Shown: positions 13,047 to 22,891, numbered from the stretch's first letter. The stretch is DNA of 64,000 nucleotides from Listeria goaensis (GCF_900186125.1 NZ_FYBQ01000005.1:115008-179007), one strand, 5' to 3'. Made by a program: numbers and translations. The notes: a model not told the origin generated them from the sequence alone.

Positions 13047-13577
13047 TTAATCAAAAATTGCTGGCATTTTCTCAGTATCCCCGCGAAACAATTTAAGTAG
13101 CACAAATTTTAACCCCTTGAATAAAGCATAACCTATCATACTTCCTAAAAAATTAAAGATAATATCATCTATATCAGCAATCCGATACCCTATTAAAAAC
13201 TGTGTTACTTCTATTAAAAGTGTAAAAGTAAATCCTACTATCATCATTCTTTTCCAAGACATTCGTAATAAAAATGGTAATCCAAATCCAAACGGTATCG
13301 TTAAAAGTGTATTTAATAAATAGCCTTTTGGATCGATACTTACGAAAGGTACTAAAGACACGCCTTGCCAAATAGATAGATTCTGTTCTGCCCTGTCAAT
13401 AAAGTAAAGCGGAAATTGTGTAATCCGAATCACTTCGGTTATGTAAAGATAAAAAATAGAGTAACATAATAGAAATCCCCAGCTTTTTTTCCAACATAGC
13501 TTTAAAATTATAATTGATACCATATAAATACAAAAAAAGGTAAGATATGTCCCCAACTCTTCAAAATAAATCCCCAA
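13047..13577 (-). CDS. VanZ-family membrane protein
   Basis: A 176-aa protein with five or so hydrophobic segments and the VanZ core: NTLLTIPFGFGLPFL, then FTLLIEVTQFLIGYR, then ADIDDIIFNFLGSMIGY. VanZ proteins are linked to low-level teicoplanin resistance and envelope functions, but most members have no known role. Translation appears to start at TTG (13577), with a GGAGAAAGAGG region just upstream. It stands as a single gene convergent with the VOC gene, inside the patch separating pyrH and tsf. Confidence 0.8.
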   Translation of the reverse strand: MGIYFEELGTYLTFFCIYMVSIIILKLCWKKSWGFLLCYSIFYLYITEVIRITQFPLYFIDRAEQNLSIWQGVSLVPFVSIDPKGYLLNTLLTIPFGFGLPFLLRMSWKRMMIVGFTFTLLIEVTQFLIGYRIADIDDIIFNFLGSMIGYALFKGLKFVLLKLFRGDTEKMPAIFD

Positions 13578-13758
13578 TTGTCCTCTTTCTCCAGTCCTCT
13601 AATCTAAGCTGTTTTTATTGTTCCATTATAGCACAAAAACACGCTGCTGCTTTCAAATCATTTGATAAATCCTGTCTGCTATTCTTTATTTCTCAATCGC
13701 AAAAGTCACAAAATGTGTACCAAGTTAGAAGGGTAGTACACTTTTCGCGAAATTAATC

Positions 13759-13794
13759 TTGAGTAGATTATTTGTGTAGTATAATAGCTATTAT
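13759..13794 (+). promoter_or_regulatory. Promoter with palindromic operator for the XRE gene
   Basis: TTGAGT (13759-13764) and a consensus TATAAT (13780-13785) precede the XRE gene with a short 15-bp spacer. A perfect 14-bp palindrome, ATAATAGCTATTAT (13781-13794), overlaps the -10 box and the likely start of transcription. That placement suits autorepression by the downstream XRE protein. The operator role is inference. Confidence 0.6.
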
Positions 13795-13818
13795 CACGAA
13801 TGAATCGAGGTCGATTAG

Positions 13819-14214
13819 ATGTTAAAAAATCGATTAAAAAACTTAAGAGAAAAAAATAACTTACTACAAAAAGACGTTGCGAGAAAAATAGATGTTGGTC
13901 GCACAACTTATGCTATGTATGAGCAAGGGAACCGAGAACCTGATTTAGCAACACTCAACAAGATTGCCAAGTCATATGATGTATCCATTGATTACTTGGT
14001 AGGTAACACAGACAATGAAGACGGATACCTCAACTCCCCTGAATACATAGCTTTTGAAAATAATCCTGAATTAGCTGCATTTTGGAGAGAACTTCCTGAA
14101 TCAGAGGAAGAACGAGTCCAACAACTTTATGAGATGTGGAAAATCATTAGTAATCCAAGTTATTTTCAACACAAAAGTTCAAAATATAACTCATCAATTG
14201 ATGTTAACGCATAA
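13819..14214 (+). CDS. XRE/Cro-CI family transcriptional regulator
   Basis: A 131-aa protein with an N-terminal helix-turn-helix at about 1-65: [34 protein letters not shown] and [13 protein letters not shown] are typical of phage-like XRE repressors. The C-terminal 65 residues are acidic and helical with no recognised domain. The ribosome site GAGG lies about 9 nt from the ATG. The next gene begins 38 bp later on the same strand, so the pair is probably an operon under the palindromic promoter. Target beyond its own operon is unknown. Confidence 0.85.
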   Translation: MLKNRLKNLREKNNLLQKDVARKIDVGRTTYAMYEQGNREPDLATLNKIAKSYDVSIDYLVGNTDNEDGYLNSPEYIAFENNPELAAFWRELPESEEERVQQLYEMWKIISNPSYFQHKSSKYNSSIDVNA

Positions 14215-14252
14215 GCGCTAATATAAAAACACAAAAAGGAGAGAACATATTT

Positions 14253-14999
14253 ATGGTAGGAGTTTCAATTTTAATGCTTGTTTTAGGTTTTATCGGTCTA
14301 GTTGTGGGCATTATTCTAATCATCAACAAGAAAACTAGAAAAGCAGGTGTTATAACTACTATTTCATCTATTGCATGTGGGATAGTATTTTCAATCGTGT
14401 TTGTCGTGGGCATAGTCAATGAGGGAGCAAAGGCGGTAAATGAAGCTGCCTCTACTAACTCTACTTCCACTAACTCAAGCGATGATTCGGCAGACACTTC
14501 CTTAGAAGACGAATCAACTGAAGAATACACTGACACTGAGTCAGAAGAAGGATCTAGAGCTAACCCTACTCCTTTAAATTCGACATTATCACTTAGCGGT
14601 TCAATGATGGATGTGGATACTTATGATAACTTTAAAGCAAATATGGATATTACGATTACTGAAACAATACGAGGAAATGAGGCCGCACAAATAATTCAAG
14701 CTGAAAATCAATTTAATGAGCCTGCCCCTGATGGAAAAGAATACATTTTAAATAAAGTCAAAGTTAAGGCATATGGCATCGCTTCACCAGAAAATAAATT
14801 TATGATTAATGATATGGAATTTGAATATCTTTCATCAACAGGAACGCTTTATGACGGAGAAAGTGTTGTTATTCCCAATGAATTATCAGCTACATTATAT
14901 AATGAAGGAACAGCAGAAGGATATATTCAAGGAACGATTAATAAAGATGATGCGGCGCCGCTTATAAAGTACGAGAATTTTTATTTTAGCACTAAATAA
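14253..14999 (+). CDS. Membrane-anchored protein with DUF4352-like extracellular domain
   Basis: A 248-aa protein with two N-terminal membrane helices (about 4-24 and 32-56), an acidic Ser/Thr-rich linker (about 66-105) and a C-terminal beta-rich domain. That domain runs from LNSTLSLSG through EYILNKVKVKAYG to the terminal KYENFYFSTK. This layout resembles DUF4352/DUF5068-type Firmicutes proteins, which display an Ig-like domain outside the membrane. It follows the XRE gene and is closed by a strong terminator. Function is unknown, and domain assignment rests on fold pattern only. Confidence 0.65.
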   Translation: MVGVSILMLVLGFIGLVVGIILIINKKTRKAGVITTISSIACGIVFSIVFVVGIVNEGAKAVNEAASTNSTSTNSSDDSADTSLEDESTEEYTDTESEEGSRANPTPLNSTLSLSGSMMDVDTYDNFKANMDITITETIRGNEAAQIIQAENQFNEPAPDGKEYILNKVKVKAYGIASPENKFMINDMEFEYLSSTGTLYDGESVVIPNELSATLYNEGTAEGYIQGTINKDDAAPLIKYENFYFSTK

Positions 15000-15011
15000 T
15001 TAATAACATAA

Positions 15012-15046
15012 AAACCCCTGTTATTCTAAATGAATAACAGGGGTTT
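15012..15046. terminator. Bidirectional terminator between the DUF4352-like gene and tsf
   Basis: Perfect 15-bp stem AAACCCCTGTTATTC/GAATAACAGGGGTTT with a 5-nt loop. It ends transcription of both convergent units, so tsf cannot read into pyrH. Confidence 0.92.
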
Positions 15047-15062
15047 AAACTTATATTTACAA

Positions 15063-15950
15063 TTAGTCTTTCTTCACTTGATTCATAACTTCTTCAACAA
15101 AGTTATCTTCTTTTTTCTCTAAGCCTTCGCCGACTTCAAAGCGTACGAATGATGCAACAGTTGCACCGTTTTGTTTCACATATTCGCCAACTGTGATGTC
15201 AGGATTTTTAACGAAAGGTTGGTCTAAAAGGGAGATTTCACTCAACCATTTTGTTAAGCGACCTTCCACCATTTTTTCAACGATTTTTTCAGGTTTACCT
15301 TCGTTTAAAGCTTGTTGTGTTAAAATTTCTTTTTCGTGTGCGATTTCAGCAGCGTCTACATCGTCACGAGAAATGTACTTCGGATTAATAGCGGCAATGT
15401 GCATCGCAACATCTTTTGCTACTTCTTCCTTGTCAGTACCTTCAAGTAAAGTTAAAACGCCGATACGTCCACCCATGTGAATGTATTCGCCGAACGCATG
15501 GTTATCAGCTTTTTCCTTGATTTCAAAACGACGAAGTGAAATTTTTTCACCGATTTTTGTAATTTGTTCAGTGATGTAATCTTGAACTGTTACGCCGCTT
15601 TCGATTTCAGTTTTTAAAGCGTCATCTAAGTTATCTGGTTTAACAGCTAACAAATGATTCGCTAATTTATCTACTAATGCGATGAAGTTATCGTTTTTAG
15701 CAACAAAGTCAGTTTCAGCGTTTACTTCTAAAACAACAGCATGTTTCTCGTTACTTACAACGTGAGTCATACCTTCAGAAGCAATACGGTCACCTTTTTT
15801 AGCCGCTTTCGCGATTCCTTTTTCACGAAGATAGTCGATTGCTTTATCCATATCGCCATCAGTTTCTACTAACGCTTTTTTACAGTCCATCATACCTGCG
15901 CCAGTTTTTTCACGTAATTCTTTTACCATTTGAGCAGTAATGTTTGCCAT
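15063..15950 (-). CDS. tsf: Elongation factor Ts
   Basis: Guanine-nucleotide exchange factor for EF-Tu. The N-terminal UBA-like domain reads [20 protein letters not shown]. The conserved core stretch ETDFVAKND near residue 80 contacts EF-Tu, and the length of 295 aa is normal. It follows rpsB on the same strand, separated by an intrinsic terminator/attenuator. The usual downstream gene pyrH is displaced, and a strong terminator follows the stop codon. Confidence 0.97.
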   Translation of the reverse strand: MANITAQMVKELREKTGAGMMDCKKALVETDGDMDKAIDYLREKGIAKAAKKGDRIASEGMTHVVSNEKHAVVLEVNAETDFVAKNDNFIALVDKLANHLLAVKPDNLDDALKTEIESGVTVQDYITEQITKIGEKISLRRFEIKEKADNHAFGEYIHMGGRIGVLTLLEGTDKEEVAKDVAMHIAAINPKYISRDDVDAAEIAHEKEILTQQALNEGKPEKIVEKMVEGRLTKWLSEISLLDQPFVKNPDITVGEYVKQNGATVASFVRFEVGEGLEKKEDNFVEEVMNQVKKD

Positions 15951-15978
15951 TTTATTTTCCCTCCAATAGTTAACTTTT

Positions 15979-16012
15979 AAAAAAGGTGATAAGTTAAATC
16001 TCTTATCACCTC
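15979..16012 (-). terminator. Terminator/attenuator between rpsB and tsf
   Basis: On the minus strand GGTGATAAG pairs with CTTATCACC around an 8-nt loop and is followed by TTTTTT. It lies before the tsf start with no clear promoter in between, so tsf expression probably relies on partial read-through. Confidence 0.8.
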
Positions 16013-16031
16013 AGAAATGTTTCATCAAAAA

Positions 16032-16790
16032 TTAAGCTTCAGTAGACTCTTCCGCTTTCACTTCTTCAGTAGATTGTACTTCTTCTACAGGAGCTTCAAC
16101 GTTTTCTTCGCCTTGGTTGACTTCGATGATAGCATCAGCCATTTTAGCAGTTAATAGTTTAACCGCACGAATCGCGTCATCGTTTGCAGGGATTACATAA
16201 TCAATTTCATCAGGATCACAGTTAGTATCTACAATACCGATGATAGGAATATTTAATTTACGAGCTTCTGCTACTGCGATACGCTCTTTACGAGGGTCAA
16301 CGATGAACATTGCATCAGGAAGACCTTTCATATCTTTAATACCGCCTAAGAAGCGCTCTAATTTTTCTTTTTCTTTTTTCAGAAGGACAACTTCTTTCTT
16401 AGGTAAAACTTCGAAAGTGCCATCTTCTTCCATTTTTTCGATTTTTTTAAGGTGTTTAATACGCTTTTGAATCGTTTCAAAGTTTGTAAGTGTTCCACCT
16501 AACCAACGATGGTTTACAAAGTATTGACCAGAACGTTCCGCTTCTTCTTTAACAGAATCTTGCGCTTGTTTTTTAGTACCAACGAAAAGGATAGTACCTC
16601 CGTCAGCAGCAACTTCACGCATGAAGTTGAAAGCTTCGTCAACTTTTTTAACCGTTTTTTGTAAATCGATAATGTAAATTCCGTTACGTTCCGTGAAGAT
16701 ATATTTCTTCATTTTCGGGTTCCAACGGCGTGTTTGGTGTCCAAAGTGTACACCAGCTTCTAATAATTGTTTCATTGAAATAACAGGCAT
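16032..16790 (-). CDS. rpsB: 30S ribosomal protein S2
   Basis: Small-subunit protein needed for binding S1/initiation complexes. Typical opening [20 protein letters not shown], then [18 protein letters not shown] and [20 protein letters not shown]. The C-terminus is an acidic tail rich in Glu. I chose the ATG at 16790 (252 aa) because AGGAGG lies 8 nt upstream and it matches the family start; a longer frame to 16883 reads through untranslated leader. A strong promoter lies about 130 bp upstream, leaving a long leader suited to autogenous control by S2, which I only infer. Confidence 0.97.
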   Translation of the reverse strand: MPVISMKQLLEAGVHFGHQTRRWNPKMKKYIFTERNGIYIIDLQKTVKKVDEAFNFMREVAADGGTILFVGTKKQAQDSVKEEAERSGQYFVNHRWLGGTLTNFETIQKRIKHLKKIEKMEEDGTFEVLPKKEVVLLKKEKEKLERFLGGIKDMKGLPDAMFIVDPRKERIAVAEARKLNIPIIGIVDTNCDPDEIDYVIPANDDAIRAVKLLTAKMADAIIEVNQGEENVEAPVEEVQSTEEVKAEESTEA

Positions 16791-16919
16791 GTTATTCCCT
16801 CCTATGGTTTTATTTTTGCGACAAGTCGCCCTCCGCAATCGGTCAACCAAATGAAAGACTTGAAAAATCAAGCACCTTCTCATTTGTCACGTTGCGTGTG
16901 TGATTTAACACCGTTTATT

Positions 16920-16949
16920 ACTATACCACAAATTGATGCTATTAGTCAA
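16920..16949 (-). promoter_or_regulatory. Strong promoter for rpsB-tsf
   Basis: On the minus strand TTGACT, 18-bp spacer and TATAGT with an extended TG upstream of the -10. It lies directly after the pnuC stop. The leader before rpsB is about 125 nt. Confidence 0.75.
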
Positions 16950-16951
16950 TA

Positions 16952-17668
16952 TCATTCCTTATTACTCCGTACCATTTTCGTCCAGTTATACCAGCTATAA
17001 ACCGAGTTGAACAAATACATGATATACATGACGAGCACGGACATGTTTGTTTCACCTGAATGCGACAGCATCAGCACCCATAATGTAATCGTTAAAATAT
17101 TTACCACAATCCATAAAAGCCATTGTTCACGAAAACGCAAAATCATTAGGATTTGCGCCACTACAGAAATTATCGTGGTCGCTCCGTCCCAACCGGGCAG
17201 GGCGCTTCCGATGCTTCGCAAGTAAATACTGTACAGGATGGTTAAAACAGCCACTAAGACGATACAGATTAGCCACTGGACTAGGGTTAAAGATTTCGCC
17301 TCAACTTCTTTTACTTTTGCCTTATTAATTGCATGTTTAGCCGAGTAGTGTCTTTTCCACATGATGAATCCGACAATTTGGACTGGAAGATATAAAATGA
17401 GTTGCAGCTGCACTTCGCCGTATAATTTGAACGTGTAGGAAACCCAGGCGTAAGCGAGAACATTAATGAGTCCGAAGAAATAATTGCTTATTTTTCCTTT
17501 TCCAACAAAAACAACGCAAAGTATCCCGCTTATCCCAGCGATTAAGCCGATAACGGAATCTGGGTATAAGATGTATACCACAATTTGTACGGCAAGAAAA
17601 ATCGTAATCCATATTTTTTCAAAAGTTGTCCAGCCGTAAAACAACTCCTTTTTTAAAGCTTCAATCAT
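16952..17668 (-). CDS. pnuC: Nicotinamide riboside transporter PnuC
   Basis: Membrane carrier for facilitated uptake of nicotinamide riboside. It is 238 aa with seven or so hydrophobic segments and the family's aromatic WxxW-like stretches (VGFIMWKRHY, PGWDGATTIISVVAQILM, REQWLLWIVVNI). The ATG overlaps the nadR stop (ATGA), giving translational coupling, so uptake and phosphorylation of the riboside are made together. The stop is immediately followed by the rpsB promoter. Confidence 0.92.
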   Translation of the reverse strand: MIEALKKELFYGWTTFEKIWITIFLAVQIVVYILYPDSVIGLIAGISGILCVVFVGKGKISNYFFGLINVLAYAWVSYTFKLYGEVQLQLILYLPVQIVGFIMWKRHYSAKHAINKAKVKEVEAKSLTLVQWLICIVLVAVLTILYSIYLRSIGSALPGWDGATTIISVVAQILMILRFREQWLLWIVVNILTITLWVLMLSHSGETNMSVLVMYIMYLFNSVYSWYNWTKMVRSNKE

Positions 17669-18750
17669 GCAAATTCTCCTTCTGGCTCAATCAAGTTGTC
17701 AATTAGCTTGATTGCCGCTTGATACTGTTCATAAAAACTACCTTCTAAAACCGCTACTTTGTCAGAAAGGTTATATTCGGTTAGCGTGTTTAAAAAGTTT
17801 TGATGCATTCTTTCGCGTGTGGCATCATCGCTGTAACTCATGTCGCGGAAACCATCATCTACATATCTCGTTGCAGGTGGCAACGTAATAATTAAGTCCC
17901 ACTCCTGTTTCTCAATATAATGTTTAAACACAACGCGCGCATTCTCCACTTCTTCTTCTGTGCAATAATATTGAATGTAGTTTAGCGTGGTCATCGTGTC
18001 GGTATCCGCAATAAACACGCCACTGTTCGCTGGGCTATGTATATGTTTTTTATTATTTTCAAATTGCCCAATTCCAATGTTTAGAAGATCTCTAAAACTT
18101 AATTCGTCATCGCGAACATTGTAAGTTTCTTCATATTCGCGCGCGTACTCTAATGAGAAAGACGTTGCATAATGCCGAGCCAAATCACGCGTTAAGGTCG
18201 TTTTCCCTGTTGAGGCAGTCCCGTAAATTAGCACCTTTTTAACATAAAATTTTCGAAAAGGTTTCATGATGTAGTCCCAATATTTGACCGGATTTTCGCG
18301 ACATAAAGTGCCGGAAAGCCCTGTTTCCTTGCGTTCCAGAAACGTTATCACATCTTCTCTAGCTACCCGCTTTTGGAGTTCTTGCTGATATTCTGGTTCC
18401 CCTACATAATAGTTTCGCGGGCTATTTGTGAGTAGCTCTTTTGCCAGTATTGTTTGCAAGAGCGCCCACCACTCTTCCCAACCATTCACATCAGCGGAAA
18501 TATACGCCGGAATATCCTTTTCATCTAGTTTAATAACTTGTACCATTTCGTCATCTTTAAATAGCTCTCTCATGGCTCTAAATCTATCGGTTAAACCCAT
18601 GCCGCTACTGCCACCACGATCTCCGTCGTAGCCTGACACAACGACAACAACACCCTCCTCACATTCGCGTTTTGCACGAATGACTAGCTCATAATGCCCA
18701 ATATGACAGGGGGCAAATGTGCCAAAATAAATACCGATTCCATTATGCAT
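17665..18750 (-). CDS. nadR: Bifunctional NMN adenylyltransferase / ribosylnicotinamide kinase (NadR-like)
   Basis: Converts imported nicotinamide riboside to NMN and then NAD. The N-terminal nucleotidyltransferase half has the GTFAPCHIGHYELV motif (HxGH) and the C-terminal kinase half has the Walker A loop YGTASTGKTTLTRDL near residue 180. The usual DNA-binding HTH of enterobacterial NadR is absent, so this is the enzyme-only form (361 aa). It overlaps pnuC by 4 bp. No substrate-sensing regulator is encoded next to it. Confidence 0.9.
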   Translation of the reverse strand: MHNGIGIYFGTFAPCHIGHYELVIRAKRECEEGVVVVVSGYDGDRGGSSGMGLTDRFRAMRELFKDDEMVQVIKLDEKDIPAYISADVNGWEEWWALLQTILAKELLTNSPRNYYVGEPEYQQELQKRVAREDVITFLERKETGLSGTLCRENPVKYWDYIMKPFRKFYVKKVLIYGTASTGKTTLTRDLARHYATSFSLEYAREYEETYNVRDDELSFRDLLNIGIGQFENNKKHIHSPANSGVFIADTDTMTTLNYIQYYCTEEEVENARVVFKHYIEKQEWDLIITLPPATRYVDDGFRDMSYSDDATRERMHQNFLNTLTEYNLSDKVAVLEGSFYEQYQAAIKLIDNLIEPEGEFA

Positions 18751-18864
18751 GTGTCCACCTTCTTTTGCTGATTTATTTTTTATGTTTATTCATAATAGTA
18801 GCGAACTCGTATAGGAAAGTAAATAGCCGATTCCAACTGTTCGTAAAAAAATACTTGTTTACAC

Positions 18865-18890
18865 AAAAAAAGAAGGGGAAAACTCCCCTC
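18865..18890 (-). terminator. Terminator after leuS
   Basis: On the minus strand AGGGGA pairs with TCCCCT through a short loop, followed by a T-rich run. It lies just past the leuS stop. Confidence 0.8.
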
Positions 18891-18897
18891 CTCAGCA

Positions 18898-21309
18898 TTA
18901 ATTTGCTACAATATTGACCAACTTTCCAGGAACAGCAATCACTTTACGAATAGTTTTGCCCTCTAGTTCCGCTTGGATGCGTTCATGTTGTTTAGCAAAT
19001 TCCTCTAATTCTTCTTTTGGCATTGCTTTTGCAACAATTGCTTTTGCTTTCACTTTGCCGTTCACTTGAAGCACAATTTCCACTTCGTCTTCAATTAGTT
19101 TTGACTCATCAAACGTTGGCCACACCGCGTATGCGATAGATTCGTTATGCCCAAGAATGGACCAAAGTTCTTCCCCTACGTGCGGTGCAATTGGGGCAAG
19201 GAGTTTTACGAAGCCTTCTGCATATTCTGTTGGCACCGTTTCTGCTTTATATGCTTCGTTCACAAAAATCATTAGCGCCGAAATACCGGTGTTAAAGCGC
19301 AGGTTTTCGTAATCATTCGTCACACTTTTCACCATTTGATGGTACGCACGTTCAAGCTTGCCATCGTTCGCTTTTGTCACTTTTGCTTGCAAATTGCCTG
19401 CGTCAGAAACAAAAAGTCGGTATGCCCGGTCGAGGAACTTCCGCGCACCTTCAAGCCCGTTTTCACTCCAAGCAATAGAAGCTTCAAGCGGTCCCATGAA
19501 CATTTCATACAAGCGCAGCGTGTCCGCCCCGTATTTTTCAACGACTTCATCAGGATTTACAACATTGCCGCGAGATTTCGACATTTTCTCGTTGTTTTCG
19601 CCCAAAATCATTCCTTGGTTAAAAAGTTTTTGGAATGGCTCTTTCGTAGGAACAACCCCAATGTCATACAGGAATTTGTGCCAGAAGCGCGCGTATAGCA
19701 AGTGAAGAACGGCATGCTCTGCGCCGCCGATATATACATCAACGGGAAGCCACGCTTTTAGTTTTTCAGGGTCCGCGATTTTGTCCGCATTTTTCGGATC
19801 GATATAACGCAAGAAATACCAGCTGGAGCCAGCCCATTGCGGCATTGTATTCGTTTCACGACGCCCTTTCCGACCATTTTCATCGACCACATTTACCCAA
19901 TCCGTCAGATTGGCAAGTGGTGATTCGCCTGTACCAGATGGCTTAATTTCTGTTGCTTTTGGCAAAAGAAGGGGCAATTCATTTTCAGGTACAAGTGTCG
20001 ATTCGCCGTCTTCCCAGTGGATAACTGGAATTGGTTCGCCCCAATAACGCTGACGGCTAAAGAGCCAGTCGCGCAAACGATACGTTGTTTTTCTCGTACC
20101 CGAACCATCTGCCTCTAGCCAGTCACAAATTTTCGAAATAGCATCTGCTTGATTCAAACCGTTCAAGAAATCGGAGTTCACATGTTCACCGTCGCCGCTA
20201 TAAGCCGCGTTTGAAACGTCGCCACCCTTCACAACTTCCACAATTGCAAGATTAAACTGCTTGGCAAATTCATGGTCGCGCTCATCATGCCCCGGAACCG
20301 CCATCACAGCACCCGTGCCGTATTGAATGAGCACGTAATCCGCAATCCAAATCGGCATTTTTGCGCCATTAACTGGATTTATCGCATACGCTCCTGTAAA
20401 GACACCTGTTTTTTCTTTGGCTAAATCCGTACGTTCTAGTTCACTTTTTAGTTCCACCTTTTTGCGATACGAAATGACAGCCTCTTTCTGTTCGGGTGTC
20501 GTAATGACGTCTACCAAATCATGCTCAGGAGCAAGCACCGCATAAGTCGATCCAAAAAGTGTATCTGGACGTGTTGTAAAGACAGCAAATGATTGGTCCG
20601 TGCCATCAATCGCGAAATTAACTTCCGCACCAACCGATTTCCCAATCCAGTTGCGCTGCATGTCCTTAATGTTTTCCGGCCAGTCGACAAGCTCCAAGTC
20701 GTCTAGCAAGCGATCAGCATAAGCGGTAATTTTAAGCATCCACTGACGCATTGGTTTACGAAAGACTGGATGTCCGCCGCGTTCACTTTTTCCGTCAATG
20801 ACTTCTTCATTCGCTAGCACCGTTCCAAGCGCCGGGCACCAGTTTACTGCCACTTCCGCTTCATATGCCAAGCCTTTTTCAAACAATTTTTCAAAAATCC
20901 ACTGCGTCCATTTATAGTATTCTGGGTCTGTTGTATTAATTTCGCGTTCCCAGTCATAAGAAAAACCTAGCGATTTAATTTGACGCGTAAAGTTTTCAAT
21001 ATTGTGCGCTGTAAATTCAGCCGGGTCATTCCCCGTATCAATCGCATACTGTTCGGCGGGCAAACCAAACGCATCCCAGCCCATCGGATGAAGCACGTTG
21101 TAGCCTTGCGCCCGTTTCATGCGCGACAAAATATCCGTCGCCGTGTAACCTTCTGGGTGCCCAACATGCAGACCTGCTCCAGACGGGTATGGGAACATAT
21201 CAAGCGCATAAAAGTTTTTCTTATTCGCATCTTCCGTCGTACGGAATGTTTTCTTTTCGTCCCAATATTTTTGCCATTTTGGTTCAACTACCTTGTGATT
21301 AAAACTCAT
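18898..21309 (-). CDS. leuS: Leucyl-tRNA synthetase
   Basis: Class I synthetase charging tRNA-Leu, 803 aa. The HIGH-type motif appears in [16 protein letters not shown] near residue 40, the CP1 editing domain spans about 220-400 ([12 protein letters not shown]), and [10 protein letters not shown] carries the KMSKS loop near 575. The anticodon-binding and C-terminal domains complete the protein. It is transcribed alone behind a leucine T-box leader with its own promoter. Confidence 0.98.
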   Translation of the reverse strand: MSFNHKVVEPKWQKYWDEKKTFRTTEDANKKNFYALDMFPYPSGAGLHVGHPEGYTATDILSRMKRAQGYNVLHPMGWDAFGLPAEQYAIDTGNDPAEFTAHNIENFTRQIKSLGFSYDWEREINTTDPEYYKWTQWIFEKLFEKGLAYEAEVAVNWCPALGTVLANEEVIDGKSERGGHPVFRKPMRQWMLKITAYADRLLDDLELVDWPENIKDMQRNWIGKSVGAEVNFAIDGTDQSFAVFTTRPDTLFGSTYAVLAPEHDLVDVITTPEQKEAVISYRKKVELKSELERTDLAKEKTGVFTGAYAINPVNGAKMPIWIADYVLIQYGTGAVMAVPGHDERDHEFAKQFNLAIVEVVKGGDVSNAAYSGDGEHVNSDFLNGLNQADAISKICDWLEADGSGTRKTTYRLRDWLFSRQRYWGEPIPVIHWEDGESTLVPENELPLLLPKATEIKPSGTGESPLANLTDWVNVVDENGRKGRRETNTMPQWAGSSWYFLRYIDPKNADKIADPEKLKAWLPVDVYIGGAEHAVLHLLYARFWHKFLYDIGVVPTKEPFQKLFNQGMILGENNEKMSKSRGNVVNPDEVVEKYGADTLRLYEMFMGPLEASIAWSENGLEGARKFLDRAYRLFVSDAGNLQAKVTKANDGKLERAYHQMVKSVTNDYENLRFNTGISALMIFVNEAYKAETVPTEYAEGFVKLLAPIAPHVGEELWSILGHNESIAYAVWPTFDESKLIEDEVEIVLQVNGKVKAKAIVAKAMPKEELEEFAKQHERIQAELEGKTIRKVIAVPGKLVNIVAN

Positions 21310-21345
21310 TTTTTCTCCCTCTCTCTACCTATTTTTTGAGATGCA

Positions 21346-21590
21346 CAAAATAAAAAGCCTTCCGCCCCAATAGCATACTTGCTATGGGACGAAAGACTAT
21401 TGCTTCCGCGGTACCACCCAAATTAGTGACATTCACTCAACTTTATCATCCTTAACGCGGATAACGTGCGAATTTTTGTAAAGGCAAGTTCACCCGTCCT
21501 CTTGTTCAGCTCACACCAACCGCTGACTCTCTAAGCAAAAGAAACTTGGACTACTACTCCTTTTATCGCATCTCATTTTGAAGTTAGCTT
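21346..21590 (-). ncRNA. T-box riboswitch (leucine) upstream of leuS
   Basis: The leader contains the conserved T-box sequence TGGGTGGTACCGCG (minus strand, about 21407-21420) that pairs with the uncharged tRNA acceptor end. A competing terminator follows (CCCATAGCA/TGCTATTGGG with a TTTTTATTTT tail, about 21346-21395). Stem I carries the AGAGAG and GGTTGGTGTGAGC stretches. The specifier region reads GTGAACTTGCC, giving codon CUU for Leu (the overlapping UUG is also Leu). Uncharged tRNA-Leu would favour the antiterminator and raise leuS expression. Confidence 0.93.
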
Positions 21591-21591
21591 C

Positions 21592-21620
21592 ATTGTAGCT
21601 GATTTTCACGCTTTTGGCAA
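21592..21620 (-). promoter_or_regulatory. Promoter for the leuS T-box transcript
   Basis: On the minus strand TTGCCA, a 17-bp spacer, then TACAAT, directly upstream of the T-box leader. Confidence 0.7.
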
Positions 21621-21629
21621 GGCTCCTTT

Positions 21630-21917
21630 TCAATCAAATTCTCTATCCTTCTTCATCAAAACAAGTAAGTCTGTATTAGCTAATCTCTTAATTTTACCCC
21701 AATACACAATCATAATTATCAATCCATATATAAAAATATCAACTGCAATAATACTTATTACAACGAAGCTTGGCACTACAAAAAGTGGTAATAGTGACAG
21801 CATAATAAATATGACAGAGCTCACAATCAAGCCAATTCCATAATTTCGACTAATAATATCTAAGTAGATATGCGAAATAATATTATTCTTATATTCCATT
21901 AGTTTCAAGATAGACAT
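21630..21917 (-). pseudogene. C-terminal remnant of an FtsX/DUF1430-like permease
   Basis: A 95-codon frame with two hydrophobic helices and a charged tail ending KKDREFD. Its opening, NKKEMSILKLMEYKNN when read with the codons before the ATG, resembles the last periplasmic-to-membrane junction of FtsX-like or bacteriocin-associated permeases. Open reading continues about 16 codons upstream of the ATG, and no good ribosome site is present. I read it as the tail of a decayed permease gene, possibly still expressed as a small membrane protein. Family link is tentative. Confidence 0.45.
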
Positions 21918-21988
21918 TTCTTTTTTATTCGAATTTAAAAAGTTAGGAAAATGATACGCTTTGATTCACGAAACTTCCACTAATTTTG

Positions 21989-22891
21989 TCATTTGTTCTG
22001 TCTTTCGCCTAATTCATATACATTATCTGATGTAAAAAAACTTATTTTATCATTATTTTCTTGATAGCCTAAATAGTCATTGTAGCTCAATAAAATGTTG
22101 TTTGTAGATAAGTCTTCTACTATAAATTCTCCATCTGCCATTACTTGCAAGAGATATCTATCTGAAATAATCTTTGCTGTGGTTGTTCCTTCGGCTAATT
22201 TTTTTATTTGTTTTGTACCACTATACAAATAATTCTTTTTCGTATAAACAATTTCTTCTTTATTTGTGCTAAGGGAATTCTCATCTACATCAGTTGCAAT
22301 TAAATTAAATTCAGATAACATTTTATTTGTTTTGTATAGATTTGCCATTTTATTTTCATGAAGTAGTGTATAAATATCCCCGTTATCGGTCGAAATTCCC
22401 GAAAAAACTTTTTTAGCCTTATCACTTAATTCTAAATTCATTTTTTTAATTTTCCCGGACCGATCAATTTCCAGTAAATCAACAAGCTCATTTGTATCAT
22501 CCAAATATTTAACAACAATAAATAAGTGCTCATCCCCGATACTTGCTAAAGGAAAAAGAGCTTCTTTATCACTCTTTAAATGATATATACTACTGTAAGA
22601 ATCACCAGCTTTTTTTAGGATTTCAAAATTATTTGATATTGAATTTCCTGAAGTGATATATTTAGCTGATTTAAAGAACGTATATTGAAACTGATTACTA
22701 CGCAAATCCCATGGTTCTATAGCTGACTTTTCAGACATATCAAATTTAATTAGCTTCGCTCCGTCGTATACGAGTTTAATATTTTTATTGACCTCATTAC
22801 TGTTGTTTACTTCATCATTTTGGTTTTTAGAACATCCAGAGATGATCAAAACTGCAAGTAGAAACATTAAAAAAGCTATTTTCTTTAACAT
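21989..22891 (-). CDS. Secreted lipoprotein, function unknown
   Basis: A 300-aa protein with a lipoprotein signal: charged N-terminus MLKKIAF, a hydrophobic core and the lipobox LIISGC, so Cys-20 or so would be lipid-modified outside the membrane. The mature part is rich in beta-strand-like blocks (IIVKYLDDTNELVDLLEID, YTKKNYLYSG, ISFFTSDNVYELGERQ), suggesting a beta-propeller-like repeat. AT-rich composition differs from the neighbouring core genes. A permease remnant lies just downstream. I recognise no specific family. Confidence 0.7.
   Translation of the reverse strand: MLKKIAFLMFLLAVLIISGCSKNQNDEVNNSNEVNKNIKLVYDGAKLIKFDMSEKSAIEPWDLRSNQFQYTFFKSAKYITSGNSISNNFEILKKAGDSYSSIYHLKSDKEALFPLASIGDEHLFIVVKYLDDTNELVDLLEIDRSGKIKKMNLELSDKAKKVFSGISTDNGDIYTLLHENKMANLYKTNKMLSEFNLIATDVDENSLSTNKEEIVYTKKNYLYSGTKQIKKLAEGTTTAKIISDRYLLQVMADGEFIVEDLSTNNILLSYNDYLGYQENNDKISFFTSDNVYELGERQNK

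Noticed and set aside
16791..16883. Longer rpsB frame with 31 extra residues
   Set aside because: The extension reads untranslated leader; the conserved MPVISMKQ start has a perfect ribosome site.
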